In this document: positions 26,083 through 34,677 of the stretch, one piece after another
How positions within the stretch are numbered: the stretch's first letter is position 1
Layout: every line of letters starts with the position of its first letter
Source: Nostoc indistinguendum CM1-VF10
GTDB lineage: Bacteria > Cyanobacteriota > Cyanobacteriia > Cyanobacteriales > Nostocaceae
NCBI GenBank assembly: GCA_019359215.1
Contig: JAHHHS010000066.1
Coordinates: 1-40,180 of the forward strand
Length of the DNA: 40,180 bases
Direction: 5' to 3'
Position numbers and translations under genes: made by a program
The notes under the pieces: generated by a model
Databases searched by the model: none
What the model saw: the letters and a program-made list of their open reading frames with translations, nothing else
What the model was told of the DNA's origin: nothing

Positions 26083-26801
26083 TTATTCTTCATCTTCCTC
26101 ATAATCGAAATCATCATCACCGTGTTCTTCATACCACTTTCTTTCTTCCTCCAAAGCGATTTCTCTCTCTATCCTTTTTCTTTCTAAAATTTCCCTTTCT
26201 AGCTTTTCTATTTCTTGCCTTTCCCTTTCACGTATTTCTGTTTCTATCCGTTCTCTCTCTTTGGTTTCTCTTTCAACCTTGTCTCTCTCAATTTGAATTA
26301 ATCGCTGCTCCACTCGCTTACAGTAAAAATCCAAAGCCTTACCTGTGACACTTCCGGTAATTGCACCACCAGCTAAAAAGACAAGGACAGTTTTCCAGCC
26401 GCCAAGGGATTACCGCTCCACTCCAGAGTACCCTCATTGAACCATACCAGTAGGAAGTAAACGAAAGTTCCAATAACTGTATTGATCAGTGCAAAGACTC
26501 TTGGCGTCATCTCGGATCGACGGAGTATCAGCCATTGCACCAGACTAAGAATCACACCAAAGATTACCGCACCGATAGCACAAAGAATAACATTACCTGG
26601 AAAAGTAAACGGATCTACTGCAAATCTAATGATTAGCGTGATAGTAATCGGGGCAGAGAGCAAAAAGCTCAGGAGTAAGCTAGCACTAATGGCAAGAAAC
26701 CAGTAGCGACCGAGATAACCCAGGCGAAATTCTAACAACGACTCTTGTACTCCAAACAAAGTCATCCAAAATGCAATACCCGCAGTCAAATAATCAAGCA
26801 T
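26083..26801 (-). pseudogene. Membrane/coiled-coil protein, frameshifted
   Basis: The first frame (26801-26373, 142 residues) encodes four hydrophobic helices and ends soon after EWSGNPLAAGK. A second frame picks up at the same point (LGGWKTVLVFLAGGAITGSV) and continues as a strongly charged coiled coil (ERERIETEIRERERQEIE) to an acidic end at 26083. The break lies at CCC (26406-26408), and a one-base slip joins the halves as GNP-LGGWKTV. It is read as one gene with a frameshift rather than two genes, since the second half has only a TTG in mid-sequence as start. The family is unknown; it resembles conserved cyanobacterial membrane proteins of unknown role. Confidence 0.6.
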
Positions 26802-26861
26802 TAGCCGTTGTTTTACCCATGTGCTAAAGAGGGTATTTTCTAGAATAAGCTGAAATTGAAT

Positions 26862-26925
26862 TCAGTTGTCAGAATTCAGAAGTCAGAATTGCATTCAGGC
26901 TCCTGACTTCCGAAGTTTTTCTGGT
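26862..26925 (+). repeat. Short TCAGAATTCAG-type repeats
   Basis: AGTTGTCAGAATTCAGAAGTC and its neighbours form repeated TCAGAA units, followed by CTCCTGACTTCCG in the opposite sense, giving a weak hairpin. It is the same class as at 2960-3190 and 11777-11930. Confidence 0.65.
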
Positions 26926-27098
26926 TAACTGTAGTATTGGACTGATTTTCGTCAAAGTATTCTTTCATCGGTGCAAAATATAAAAAGCAATGAAAAACCC
27001 CAGCCTATTTGAAGGATGGGGGTATAAATAAAAAACTCTATTTTCATGATGACACAACTCAATATTGCTACGAGCCAATTTGTCCTGGAGGTGGAATA

Positions 27099-28041
27099 AT
27101 GAACAAACCACCATCCAGACGCAAGAAAATTACCCCTGCGACATCTGGTGAACCAAAGCCAGCAAGCGACTCTGCACAGGAAAATACTTCTGGACAGGAT
27201 AACCCAGCCTCAGCAACGATTACGGTGACGGCTGTTGAAGTAAGAGAGTTGACCGACCAAGAACAAAGCTTACGCTTGCAATTGGAACGTCAGGTAGAAA
27301 GGGCATTTTTGTCAGCGGGTCAGGCGTTAATGGAGTTGAGAGACAGACGGCTATACCGCTCCACGCACCGAACTTTTGAAGAATACTGCCGGGAACGCTT
27401 TGGTTACAGCCGTGATGCAGCGTACTTGAAGATTTCGGCTACTGCTGTTTACGAGAATCATAATTAAGTTTTTGCCGACCAATGGTCAGCAAATTCCAAT
27501 GCCGACCAACGAACGACAACTGCGGTTTTTGGCAAAAGCTGAGTTGGAACCGGCTGTACAAGCGAATGTATGGCAACAAGCAGTAGAGCAAGCTGGCAAT
27601 AAGATTCCCTCTGGTCGCATAGTGAAAGACGTTGTGGATAGGATACGCGAAAGCATAAAAGTACCCAATCCTTACCACGTTGGAGAGATATGCGTTCTCT
27701 TGCCAAAGGATAACCCAGACTTGAAGGGTAAAGCGGGTTATTGGGGAGTGGTCAGCCACGTTGAAATATACAGTTGTACATTTCAGACATGGGACGGCGA
27801 CTACACCGTAAAAATCGAACAGATGAAATCACTGAAATTACTTGATGAAGATTGCTTTTTTATGCAGCAGTTATGTGTGAGGTTACGGCAGTTGCATCAA
27901 CTGGCTAGCCGTGACGAGGCTGTAGATTGGCTGTTGCAGGGGTTGGGGAAACAAGCCAAACCTTATTTATCATCCTTGCAGGCAAAATTGCTGGCGGTTG
28001 TGGAACGGGAGTACAAAATCGCGTGGAGGCAACAGAAATGA
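27099..28041 (+). pseudogene. Plasmid DNA-binding protein, frameshifted
   Basis: ATG 27099 follows a strong GGAGG. The first frame encodes a disordered basic N-terminus and the region ALMELRDRRLYRSTHRTFEE with YCRERFGYSRDAAYLKIS, then stops at 27467. The second frame takes over (IIKFLPTNGQQIPM) and runs to 28041 (AKPYLSSLQAKLLAVVEREY). Dropping one base near 27459 restores VYENIIKFLPTNG, as expected for this family. It would be about 313 residues if intact. The FEEYCRE motif matches the coiled-coil protein at 11924-13306, so it is probably a plasmid/phage DNA-binding protein. Both halves retain good coding character, so the lesion is recent or a sequencing error. Confidence 0.7.
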
Positions 28042-28082
28042 TGGTGCAGCGAGGAAACAATAATTTAATGCAACAAAGTTTA

Positions 28083-28451
28083 CTAAACTCGTTTAGTTTT
28101 AAATATTTCTCGCCACAATTCAAATTCCGGACAATTGCACCAAAGGGTAACGAACCCATCAAAAAGTTTAGTTTCTGAATTTTTAACTCCTCTCGGGAGA
28201 ACTTGTATCAAGATAGGAATATCCAAATCACATTTCCAATTTTCTATTTCTTTTTGAACTTGGGCAATAGTGTCTTGATGGAATCCTCGGTCGTTGTTGG
28301 AACATTGAACAAGTAAACATCCATTATCAGAATCTTTGACTCGCTTGATCGAGAAATTAATCTGCGTCCACATTGATTGGACTTCATTGAAAATATTAGG
28401 CAAACCATAGTGATTGCCTAAGATTGCCTTTCGGCGTTTCGATTCACCCAT
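28083..28451 (-). CDS. Hypothetical protein with MGESKRRK start
   Basis: This 122-residue protein begins with MGESKRRKAILGNHYG, an N-terminal signature seen in several short bacterial proteins. It continues with alternating strands and helices and three cysteines around CLLVQCSNND and LWCNCPEFEL. No family is recognised with confidence. It is convergent with the frameshifted gene 27099-28041. A truncated copy of that gene's tail lies beyond it at 28622-28717, so it sits between a gene and a fragment of its duplicate. Confidence 0.55.
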   Translation of the reverse strand: MGESKRRKAILGNHYGLPNIFNEVQSMWTQINFSIKRVKDSDNGCLLVQCSNNDRGFHQDTIAQVQKEIENWKCDLDIPILIQVLPRGVKNSETKLFDGFVTLWCNCPEFELWREIFKTKRV

Positions 28452-28621
28452 AAGTCTCCCTCAGCAATACAAATTTTGACAAGGATGACGAAGAAGAAAA
28501 GGAATCTTCTGACGACGAGTAAGCTCAATAGCGCTCAGACTAGCCCTCTGGAGGTTATTAGCTACTAATACTATTGTAACGATAAATCAAGGGTTTCAAG
28601 TATTTTGCAGTTGCAAGAATT

Positions 28622-28717
28622 GGGGATTTTGCCAAACCTTATCTGTCATCCTTGCACGCTTTGCTGCTGGCGGCTGTTGAGAGAGAGTACAACCTTGTTT
28701 GGAGACAGCCAAAGTGA
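28622..28717 (+). pseudogene. C-terminal fragment duplicated from the 27099-28041 gene
   Basis: Thirty-one codons and a stop read GDFAKPYLSSLHALLLAAVE followed by REYNLVWRQPK. The end of the gene at 28041 reads KQAKPYLSSLQAKLLAVVE followed by REYKIAWRQQK. The match is about 70% with no gaps, ending at the same stop position, so this is a remnant of a paralogous copy. Confidence 0.8.
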
Positions 28718-29043
28718 TAATATAGCTATTCAATCGGTCGAGTTCAAGGTCAGGCTCAAACGCAACGCACTAAGCATCCTGTGCTCAAGAAGCAGTCAAA
28801 ATCAACACCTGATAAACAAGAAGCCGCGTAAATTTTCTTAGGCTTTAGCCGTTTAACTCAGTTGGACTCAGTTTGAAAAATAACTGGGGTAATTTATGAT
28901 GCGTAGTTTTTGTTTAGCGACTTACACTCGCAAACTATCTTCTTTTTGTCCAAAGTCCAATGAGTTAACGAAGTTGGAGAAAACTGGGTAGGTTTAAGAT
29001 AAAATAGCCGTCTTCGATTCAAGCTAGCTATCTTTTTGCGGGT

Positions 29044-29102
29044 AGTCCTAAACAAGTGAGGATACGCCGCACTCGTGCAGCACATCCTCACCCTAAGACT
29101 AT
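29044..29102 (+). repeat. Imperfect hairpin downstream of the SDR gene
   Basis: GTGAGGAT (29056-29063) pairs with ATCCTCAC (29084-29091), and outer TAGTC/GACTA extends the stem. There is no T-run, so it is not a classic terminator. It could still end or protect the SDR transcript, which runs toward it. Confidence 0.45.
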
Positions 29103-29133
29103 TTATTAATTTTAGAGCGCTAAACTGAATGCT

Positions 29134-29871
29134 TTAGTAAGGGCTAGCTGTAGGTCTGACAATAATTTCACTAACATCAACATCATCAGGCTGTTTGATT
29201 GCAAATAGAATTGCGCGGGCGATCGCCTCAGCCGGAATGGATAATTTGCGAAATTTCTGCATTTCAATTCTGGCAGTTTCATCACTGATGCTGTCGGCTA
29301 ACTCCGACTCTGTGACTCCCGGCGAAATCACCGTTACTCGAATGTCACCACCTACCTCTTGTCTCAATCCTTCTGAAATAGCGCCAACCGCGAACTTAGT
29401 CGCACAGTAAACAGCCGCAGTGGGAGACACTGCGTGTCCACCAATCGAGGAAAGATTGATAATCTGACCCGACTTTTGGGCTTTCATGACGGGAAGCGCT
29501 GCTGCGATGCCGTACAAGACCCCTTTGATATTGACATCAATCATGCGATCCCATTCTTCAACTTTCAGTTGATCGAGAGTCGATAGCGGCATGATGCCAG
29601 CATTATTAATCAGGACATCGACGCGATCAAACTTGCTCTGGGCAAGTTGCACGATCGCTTCTAGCTGACTGCGTTGAGTCACATCGAGCGCCTGATATTC
29701 AGCTATGCCACCCTCTGCGTCAATGTCCTTGACAATAGTTTCAAGGCGATCGGTGCGACGTGCGCCCAAAACAACTTTTGCGCCATTTTTTGCCAGCATC
29801 CGAGCTGTAGCTTCACCGATGCCGCTACTGGCTCCAGTGATGATAATGACTTTTCCATTTACGTTCGACAT
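29134..29871 (-). CDS. Short-chain dehydrogenase/reductase (classical SDR)
   Basis: This 245-residue NAD(P)-dependent oxidoreductase has the full classical SDR set: TGASSGIG at 12-19, NNAG at 89-92, Asn114, Ser142, Tyr155 and Lys159. Arg38-Arg39 after the second strand favours NADP(H). It resembles the YdfG-like group acting on small hydroxy-acids or aldehydes, but the substrate is not certain. It is divergent from an AraC-family regulator with about 200 bp between the genes, a common arrangement in which the regulator controls the SDR. The ending (VRPTASPY) is typical of the family. Confidence 0.9.
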   Translation of the reverse strand: MSNVNGKVIIITGASSGIGEATARMLAKNGAKVVLGARRTDRLETIVKDIDAEGGIAEYQALDVTQRSQLEAIVQLAQSKFDRVDVLINNAGIMPLSTLDQLKVEEWDRMIDVNIKGVLYGIAAALPVMKAQKSGQIINLSSIGGHAVSPTAAVYCATKFAVGAISEGLRQEVGGDIRVTVISPGVTESELADSISDETARIEMQKFRKLSIPAEAIARAILFAIKQPDDVDVSEIIVRPTASPY

Positions 29872-30075
29872 TGCAATCTCCTATTTTTTTGATGTCACTG
29901 GAAATTTGATGTTGTTTTCTTGAAACAGATGTGTTCATACTAGGAGTCAAAGCAATGAGTTTAAATACACAGACCTCGCATTTTATTGCCTAATCCTCCA
30001 AATTCAGATTTCATGAATCGATTAGGATGTTCTACAATGTTCAACGAAGCGGGGTTCAATAAGCTAAGGAACCGT

Positions 30076-30999
30076 ATGGCGATCGCAGATCAATGCAATG
30101 AATTGGCGGCATTAGTCACTCAACAAACCGAGGGCAAAGGCAATGGTTTTCATAAAACAGCGATAGAACAACTAGAATTTCAGCGAGAATCGTCTGTTTC
30201 CACTGCACTACATAGCGTCAGTGAACCGCTTCTCGCCATCCTAGTTCAGGGTAAAAAGGAAGTCTTGCTGGGTGAGGAAACCTATTGTTATGGCGCTGCT
30301 CAATATTTAGTCGTCTCGGTTGATTTGCCGTTGAGCGCATTTATTGTCGAGGCAACCCCAGAACAGCCGTATTTAGGATTCAAGCTAAATTTAGATCCCC
30401 GTCAACTCTGCGATATCATTACGTCCCAACCCAGTGCGTTGGCAAAGCCTCTGAGTATGAGAATCGAAAGCCAGAAAAAGAACTCTATCAGAGGTTTATT
30501 CGTCAGCACTGCCGATGCTCCCTTGCTCGATTGTGCGATCAGACTGGCACGGCTTTTGGATACGCCCCAAGACATCCCGATTTTGGCACCGCTAATTATC
30601 CGCGAAATCTACTATCGCCTTTTGATAGGGGAACAAAGCGAAGCGGTTCGCCAGATTGCAACATCTGGTAGCAATATGCAGCGGATTGCTTCAGTCATCA
30701 AGCTGATCAAGGCTGATTTTGTCCAGCCAATGCGGGTTGATAATCTGGCAGAACTTGCCAGGATGTCTCCTTCATCATTTCATCACCATTTCAAAGCAGT
30801 GACATCCATGAGTCCGCTGCAATATCAAAAGCAATTAAGGCTCTTGGAAGCACGTCGCCTGATGCTGGCGGAAAACTCTGATGCGGCTAATGCTGCCTAT
30901 CGAGTTGGTTATGAGAGTCAATCACAGTTCAGCCGCGAATATTCTCGCCTATTTGGTGCGCCCCCGATTCGGGATATTGCGCGTTTGCGTACTGCTTGA
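30076..30999 (+). CDS. AraC-family transcriptional regulator
   Basis: ATG 30076 has AAGGA five bases upstream and gives 307 residues; further in-frame starts (TTG 29986, ATG 30013) would add a non-conserved leader. The N-terminal half is of the AraC_N type (SEPLLAILVQGKKEVLLGEE). The C-terminal 100 residues carry two helix-turn-helix motifs (NLAELARMSPSSFHHHFKAV and AYRVGYESQSQFSREYSRLF), which bind DNA. Such regulators commonly control a divergent oxidoreductase, here the SDR at 29134-29871. The effector is unknown. Confidence 0.9.
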   Translation: MAIADQCNELAALVTQQTEGKGNGFHKTAIEQLEFQRESSVSTALHSVSEPLLAILVQGKKEVLLGEETYCYGAAQYLVVSVDLPLSAFIVEATPEQPYLGFKLNLDPRQLCDIITSQPSALAKPLSMRIESQKKNSIRGLFVSTADAPLLDCAIRLARLLDTPQDIPILAPLIIREIYYRLLIGEQSEAVRQIATSGSNMQRIASVIKLIKADFVQPMRVDNLAELARMSPSSFHHHFKAVTSMSPLQYQKQLRLLEARRLMLAENSDAANAAYRVGYESQSQFSREYSRLFGAPPIRDIARLRTA

Positions 31000-31138
31000 G
31001 TGCAGCCTGTTGAGAATGTCAAGTTTACGCGATCGCCCTTAACGCTTTCAATGTCACAGGGACAAAAGCTGTCGTCGCCGCTCGTAGCCAGCCTGGACTG
31101 GTGTCACTGTAATCGTAAGATGAGCAACTTTGAAAGCA

Positions 31139-31834
31139 TCATCCCTCAAGGATGTTGCTGGTCATAATTGAAGAGCTTTTCACCCAGACATTATGGTTGT
31201 GATAAAAATCACCACGCTGTTCTAGTGTAAACCCACCCAGCAATAATCCCAACCAGACTTCTACCATCGGCATTTGCAACACACGTTGCAGTTTAACCAA
31301 AGAAATCTCATCTTTGACATTGATCAGGTAATTAGCGATTGCACTCTGCCATTTTTCCACATCCTCATCTGATGCCAAATTGCGGACATCTTCTAAAGTT
31401 GTCACCTCATCGAGCATTGCCAAAACATTCGCTTTTTCAACAGGTGCTGCGACAGAATTACCCAACTCAGTAGGAGATGAAAATTGGTGTGGGCCATGTG
31501 GTTTAAAGGTTTGTGGTGTTTGCGGTTCAATCAAATCATCTAAATCTAGGTGCATTGTTGTCCGCACTAGACCAGCAAAGAGATCGGTGTTAACAACAGG
31601 CCCCAAAAGACTATTGCGCTCGCGGGTATCTTGCAACAGCACTTCGGCACGAGACTTAAGAATATCCGCAATTTGACTAAAGGCAAGCGCTGCGGTTAAT
31701 AACTGTGCCTCCAAGGGTAAATTTTCTAGCTCGGCATCCAAACAATCCCACATAGCATCAAGGGAAGAAGTTGGTGGAGATTCTGACAACTCATCTAATA
31801 CATCCCAAATTGTTAATTGACGATACGTAGTCAT
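31139..31834 (-). CDS. Hypothetical protein downstream of integrase
   Basis: Start ATG 31834 is preferred (MTTYRQLTIWDVLDELSESP): it lies two bases after the upstream stop, giving 231 residues, although the frame is open to 31861. The product is acidic and mainly helical, with a Leu-rich segment (LEAQLLTAALAFSQIADILK) and no recognised motif. It is the third gene of a minus-strand set following a broken integrase and a Cys-rich gene, so it may be carried by the integrase's element. The function is unknown. Confidence 0.6.
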   Translation of the reverse strand: MTTYRQLTIWDVLDELSESPPTSSLDAMWDCLDAELENLPLEAQLLTAALAFSQIADILKSRAEVLLQDTRERNSLLGPVVNTDLFAGLVRTTMHLDLDDLIEPQTPQTFKPHGPHQFSSPTELGNSVAAPVEKANVLAMLDEVTTLEDVRNLASDEDVEKWQSAIANYLINVKDEISLVKLQRVLQMPMVEVWLGLLLGGFTLEQRGDFYHNHNVWVKSSSIMTSNILEG

Positions 31835-31836
31835 CT

Positions 31837-32328
31837 CTAAGATTGTGGATGCAAGGGGCAAGGCCGCACTGGGCAGTAACTTGAGGTAATTTCAAACATA
31901 TCCTTATATTGATATAGTGAAACACTATATTGTCTGGCAAAAGCCTGCAACACCTGATCTGTATAGGCGCGGATCTTGCCAGCCGTTAACCCAAAGCAGT
32001 GAATTGGTTCTAAGCGACAAATAGGCTGTTGTCCCAGCCACAGTTCTGCCGACATAGCGTGCAATGGCTTATCCCCTGATTCTTTATACAAGTACAGCAC
32101 TGCAAAATATGTTGCTGGTGGTTCGACTGCGATGACCTCCGGTCGGGCGTAGCCCATCGCATCAATTTCTGCTGAATTATTCTGGGAGCGGTGGCGATAG
32201 AATGAGCGGCGATTGTGGCAGACTTTTGGATTCCAACACCCGTCCCCTGCTGTTCCATGTAAAACTTTAGCTTGGGCAGTTGATAACTTGGCACATAGCT
32301 GACACTTGGGATCTAACGGCTTGGGCAT
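31837..32328 (-). CDS. Cys-rich hypothetical protein
   Basis: The 163-residue product has a zinc-finger-like N-terminus with the cysteines CQLCAKL, then GCWNPKVCHNRRS (C-x2-C and C-x5-C spacing), followed by a beta-rich middle (VIAVEPPATYFAVLYLYKES) and a Cys-rich end (CPVRPCPLH). It lies about 60 bp after the integrase frame and almost touches the next gene, so the three may form one operon. A nucleic-acid-binding role is a guess from the Cys pattern. No family is recognised. Confidence 0.6.
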   Translation of the reverse strand: MPKPLDPKCQLCAKLSTAQAKVLHGTAGDGCWNPKVCHNRRSFYRHRSQNNSAEIDAMGYARPEVIAVEPPATYFAVLYLYKESGDKPLHAMSAELWLGQQPICRLEPIHCFGLTAGKIRAYTDQVLQAFARQYSVSLYQYKDMFEITSSYCPVRPCPLHPQS

Positions 32329-32391
32329 AGTCTACTCTGCTTCCTCTTCACCGATTGCCCGATAATAAGCAGCGATGCCTACGGTGGTAAA

Positions 32392-33393
32392 CTACGCAGC
32401 TTCTTGCTCACTGCGAAGCGTATAGCGCCGAAACGCTTTCTCGCTTTGATGTCCTGTTAATTTTCGTGCATGACTGGGGTCAACTCCCAATAGCAATAAG
32501 TCAGTGGCATAGGTGTGGCGAAAGGAGTGAGGATGTAAATCCTCAATGTGAGCTATTTCACCAATTTTTTCTACAGCAAAGTAAATCCCGTGATAACTCA
32601 AGCGTTCACCTTTGTATGAAGCATGGTGTGAAATCATCAGTGGGGAGTCGCTGTTTAACACCTCTCCTTGCTGTTCGCGCGTAAGCAAATACTCTGCTAA
32701 AACTTCCCGACTCTCTTTTCGCAGTGGCACTAGGCGCGGTTCATTAGTTTTAGTGTCTGGTAAAAACAGCAGCTTGCCATCAAATGAGCCAACATTTAGC
32801 TGTACAACTTCCCCAGCCCGGAGTCCATGACTGAGAATGTGAACGAGTGCTGTATCGCGTTGCTTTGTTTCTCCCAGCAATTCCAACGCTGACCAAACCC
32901 GTTCCACCTGTTCAGGAGTTAAACTCTGGGCTGCTGGCAATGGCACCTTTTCCAGTTTTATCCCCAGCGTGGGATTAGTAGCAATAATATCAGGATACGT
33001 ATAGCACATCCATTTGAAAAAGCTTTTGAGTGCCGCAACTCCTGCATTGATACTGCTTTTTGAAAGGGGATTAAGGGGATTACCTGCATCAGTCCGCAGT
33101 TCATCCCGCAGATACTCTTTATATAGTGCGAAGTGACGGGGGCGTAGCTAATGATAGTGCAGCTCACTCCAAGTCAAAAACCTTTTGAGTTCGCGCTCAT
33201 AAAGCTTGCGACTGTTCGGCGCAAGGTTATTGCTGCGTAAAAATTCCAGCACCTTTACCCACCGGATATCGGTTGGTGGTCTTGTACTAGCCGTGCGCCC
33301 AGGGAACGATACTGTTTCAGCGTTCAGGGGAATGAGTTTAATCGGAGGTAAATTATTTAGTTCAGGGTTATTCACTAAATTATGCGATCGCAC
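32392..33393 (-). pseudogene. Tyrosine integrase interrupted by an in-frame TAG
   Basis: The N-terminal SAM-like part (33393-33148; LRSNNLAPNSRKLYERELKR) ends at TAG 33148-33150. The same frame continues without another stop (LRPRHFALYKEYLRDELRTD) through the catalytic domain to TAG 32392. The residues are present: Arg in HGLRAGE, HSFRH, GHQSEKAF and RRYTLR with the tyrosine. Only one base change (TAG from CAG) is needed to restore a 333-residue integrase. After the second TAG the frame again stays open for 19 codons (ending AAYYRAIGEEEAE) to TAG 32332, which may be the true C-terminus. It is either a nonsense-mutated gene or depends on readthrough. Confidence 0.8.
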
Positions 33394-33755
33394 TGGGTGG
33401 CTCTGAATTTAAAAATTCAGTATACACGATCGCAGTGGAAGACAAAATAAGATACCCTTATCTTTTGTCCGACTAAAACTACGATTAATACTACTTTTCT
33501 TGATATACAACACTTTCACCAACATGCGATCGCGGAGGGTGCATGTTGGCAACGGAACAGAAACTATTACGCTGCCGATAAATTTTGCTTGTTTTGGTAT
33601 CGCCTTTGATGCGTAATCCAAGCGATAACCATTTACAGGGTGCTAACTTCCAGTTATAGTTAGCCGTAACTTATTATAAGCACAATGCAACTATAGCTTT
33701 GACTTGGTGCAAAGATAGTTTACAAAGTTGCTCAGGCGGTTGTTTTAGTTCCGGT
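33394..33755 (+). other. Intergenic region with inverted repeat
   Basis: No gene is called. A minus-strand frame at 33409-33621 is open but has no sensible composition. HIP1 sites occur near 33390 and 33525. The perfect inverted repeat at 33519-33549 is listed separately. Confidence 0.45.
33519..33549 (+). repeat. Perfect 9-bp inverted repeat with HIP1 in the loop
   Basis: CCAACATGC (33519-33527) pairs with GCATGTTGG (33541-33549) across 13 bases; the left arm's last bases begin a GCGATCGC site. It could be a hairpin or protein site upstream of the integrase gene. Confidence 0.65.
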
Positions 33756-34160
33756 TTAATTCGAGAAGCTATCCACCCGAATATCCCGCCAGACATCAGA
33801 AACCTGCCAGCCGGAATTGCCCACAGATTGTACTGGAGGATTGTCAAGGAATGGAATATAGTCAGGAACTCTAGGCTCTGAAATTGCTACTGGTTTCTCC
33901 TCAACCTCAACCACAGGGGCTGGAGAATTGACAGTATTAGCTTCAAGAAGTTGGTCTTCTGCCTCCTCGATTAACTTCATCTGTCTCAGGGTAAGCTTGT
34001 CGGATTTTTTGATGATTTTCTTTGTCTGTATCTCAATAGTATTAGCTGCTTGAAGTTGGTCTTCGGCTTTTTCGATTTCCATCATTTGCTTCAAAGTCAG
34101 CTTCTCAGATTTTTTGATGATTTTTTTTGTATGTATCTGTATTTCATTAGAAGTATTCAT
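33756..34160 (-). CDS. Protein with two 35-residue tandem repeats
   Basis: The 134-residue product has two near-identical 35-residue units at about residues 7-41 and 42-76. Each reads as a basic patch (TKKIIKKSEKLTLKQM) followed by an acidic helix (MEIEKAEDQLQAANT). The underlying DNA repeats with a 105-bp period. A proline-rich linker and a short C-terminus (DYIPFLDNPPVQSVGN) follow. No family is recognised; the charge pattern suggests a scaffold or nucleic-acid-linked role. It is a single gene, divergent from the 73-residue gene. Confidence 0.6.
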   Translation of the reverse strand: MNTSNEIQIHTKKIIKKSEKLTLKQMMEIEKAEDQLQAANTIEIQTKKIIKKSDKLTLRQMKLIEEAEDQLLEANTVNSPAPVVEVEEKPVAISEPRVPDYIPFLDNPPVQSVGNSGWQVSDVWRDIRVDSFSN

Positions 34161-34445
34161 TGGCTATTCCCTCAAAGGCATTGGCAAAAAATTTGGATGG
34201 CTCCCAGTTGGGGAAGGTAAGTATAAATAATTTGCACGGAATAAACACTTTACTGTAAATCTATGGAAAATACCAGTCTTTTGCTGAAGATTTTATCAAT
34301 ATCTGGCAAATTGCAGCACAAAAGATGTTTTAAGTAAATCAGCAGAGTGATTGAGCTAAGTTTCGTCAGTTTGATGGATGTCCCAGAGTGGTTAAATCAA
34401 GTGAAATTGTTCAGAAAGGTTTAATTTAAAACTCGCAAAACATTT

Positions 34446-34667
34446 ATGACACAAATCCCCATCGTTCGCCAGATTCTATCAGATCCAGATACCGGATTGT
34501 TGTCATATCTTAGTCAACAACTTCAAACACCGAGCTTTTCACATTTTAAAAGCCAATTTGGTTTTTATGTAGATGAGTCTTGTACGCAAGTTACCTCGAT
34601 AGACGTACAAAGCACAAAAACTCTAGTAAGTAAAGTAACAATTAGCGTTACTCAAAGCCAATCTTAA
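34446..34667 (+). CDS. Small hypothetical protein
   Basis: The 73-residue product begins MTQIPIVRQILSDPDTGLLS and ends in a beta-rich Ser/Thr tail (TLVSKVTISVTQSQS). It has no signal peptide, no membrane segment and no recognised family. It lies 10 bp before the membrane protein gene on the same strand, so the pair is likely an operon. The ribosome site is weak. Confidence 0.5.
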   Translation: MTQIPIVRQILSDPDTGLLSYLSQQLQTPSFSHFKSQFGFYVDESCTQVTSIDVQSTKTLVSKVTISVTQSQS

Positions 34668-34677
34668 GTTTTTAGTT

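Larger units (their letters stand above)
28452..29133 (+). other. Decay region with gene fragments
   Basis: No intact gene lies in these 680 bases. Near 28478-28523 a plus-strand frame reads as an acidic tail (KDDEEEKESSDDE) of a lost gene. At 28622-28717 lies a paralogue fragment (listed separately). The same frame, after two stops, continues to about 28831 with a basic tail (TKHPVLKKQSKSTPDKQEAA). A hairpin lies at 29044-29102. Confidence 0.5.

Noticed and set aside
26995..27024. CCCCAGCC/GGATGGGG hairpin as a terminator
   Set aside because: One internal mismatch and no T-run; left unannotated.
31020..31110. Short plus-strand frame after the AraC gene (reads NAFNVTGTKAVVAARSQ)
   Set aside because: It could be a gene scar, but no family is recognisable and it is too short to support.
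33409..33621. Minus-strand frame of 70 codons upstream of the integrase
   Set aside because: It crosses an inverted repeat and a HIP1 site, with no plausible start context or protein-like pattern.
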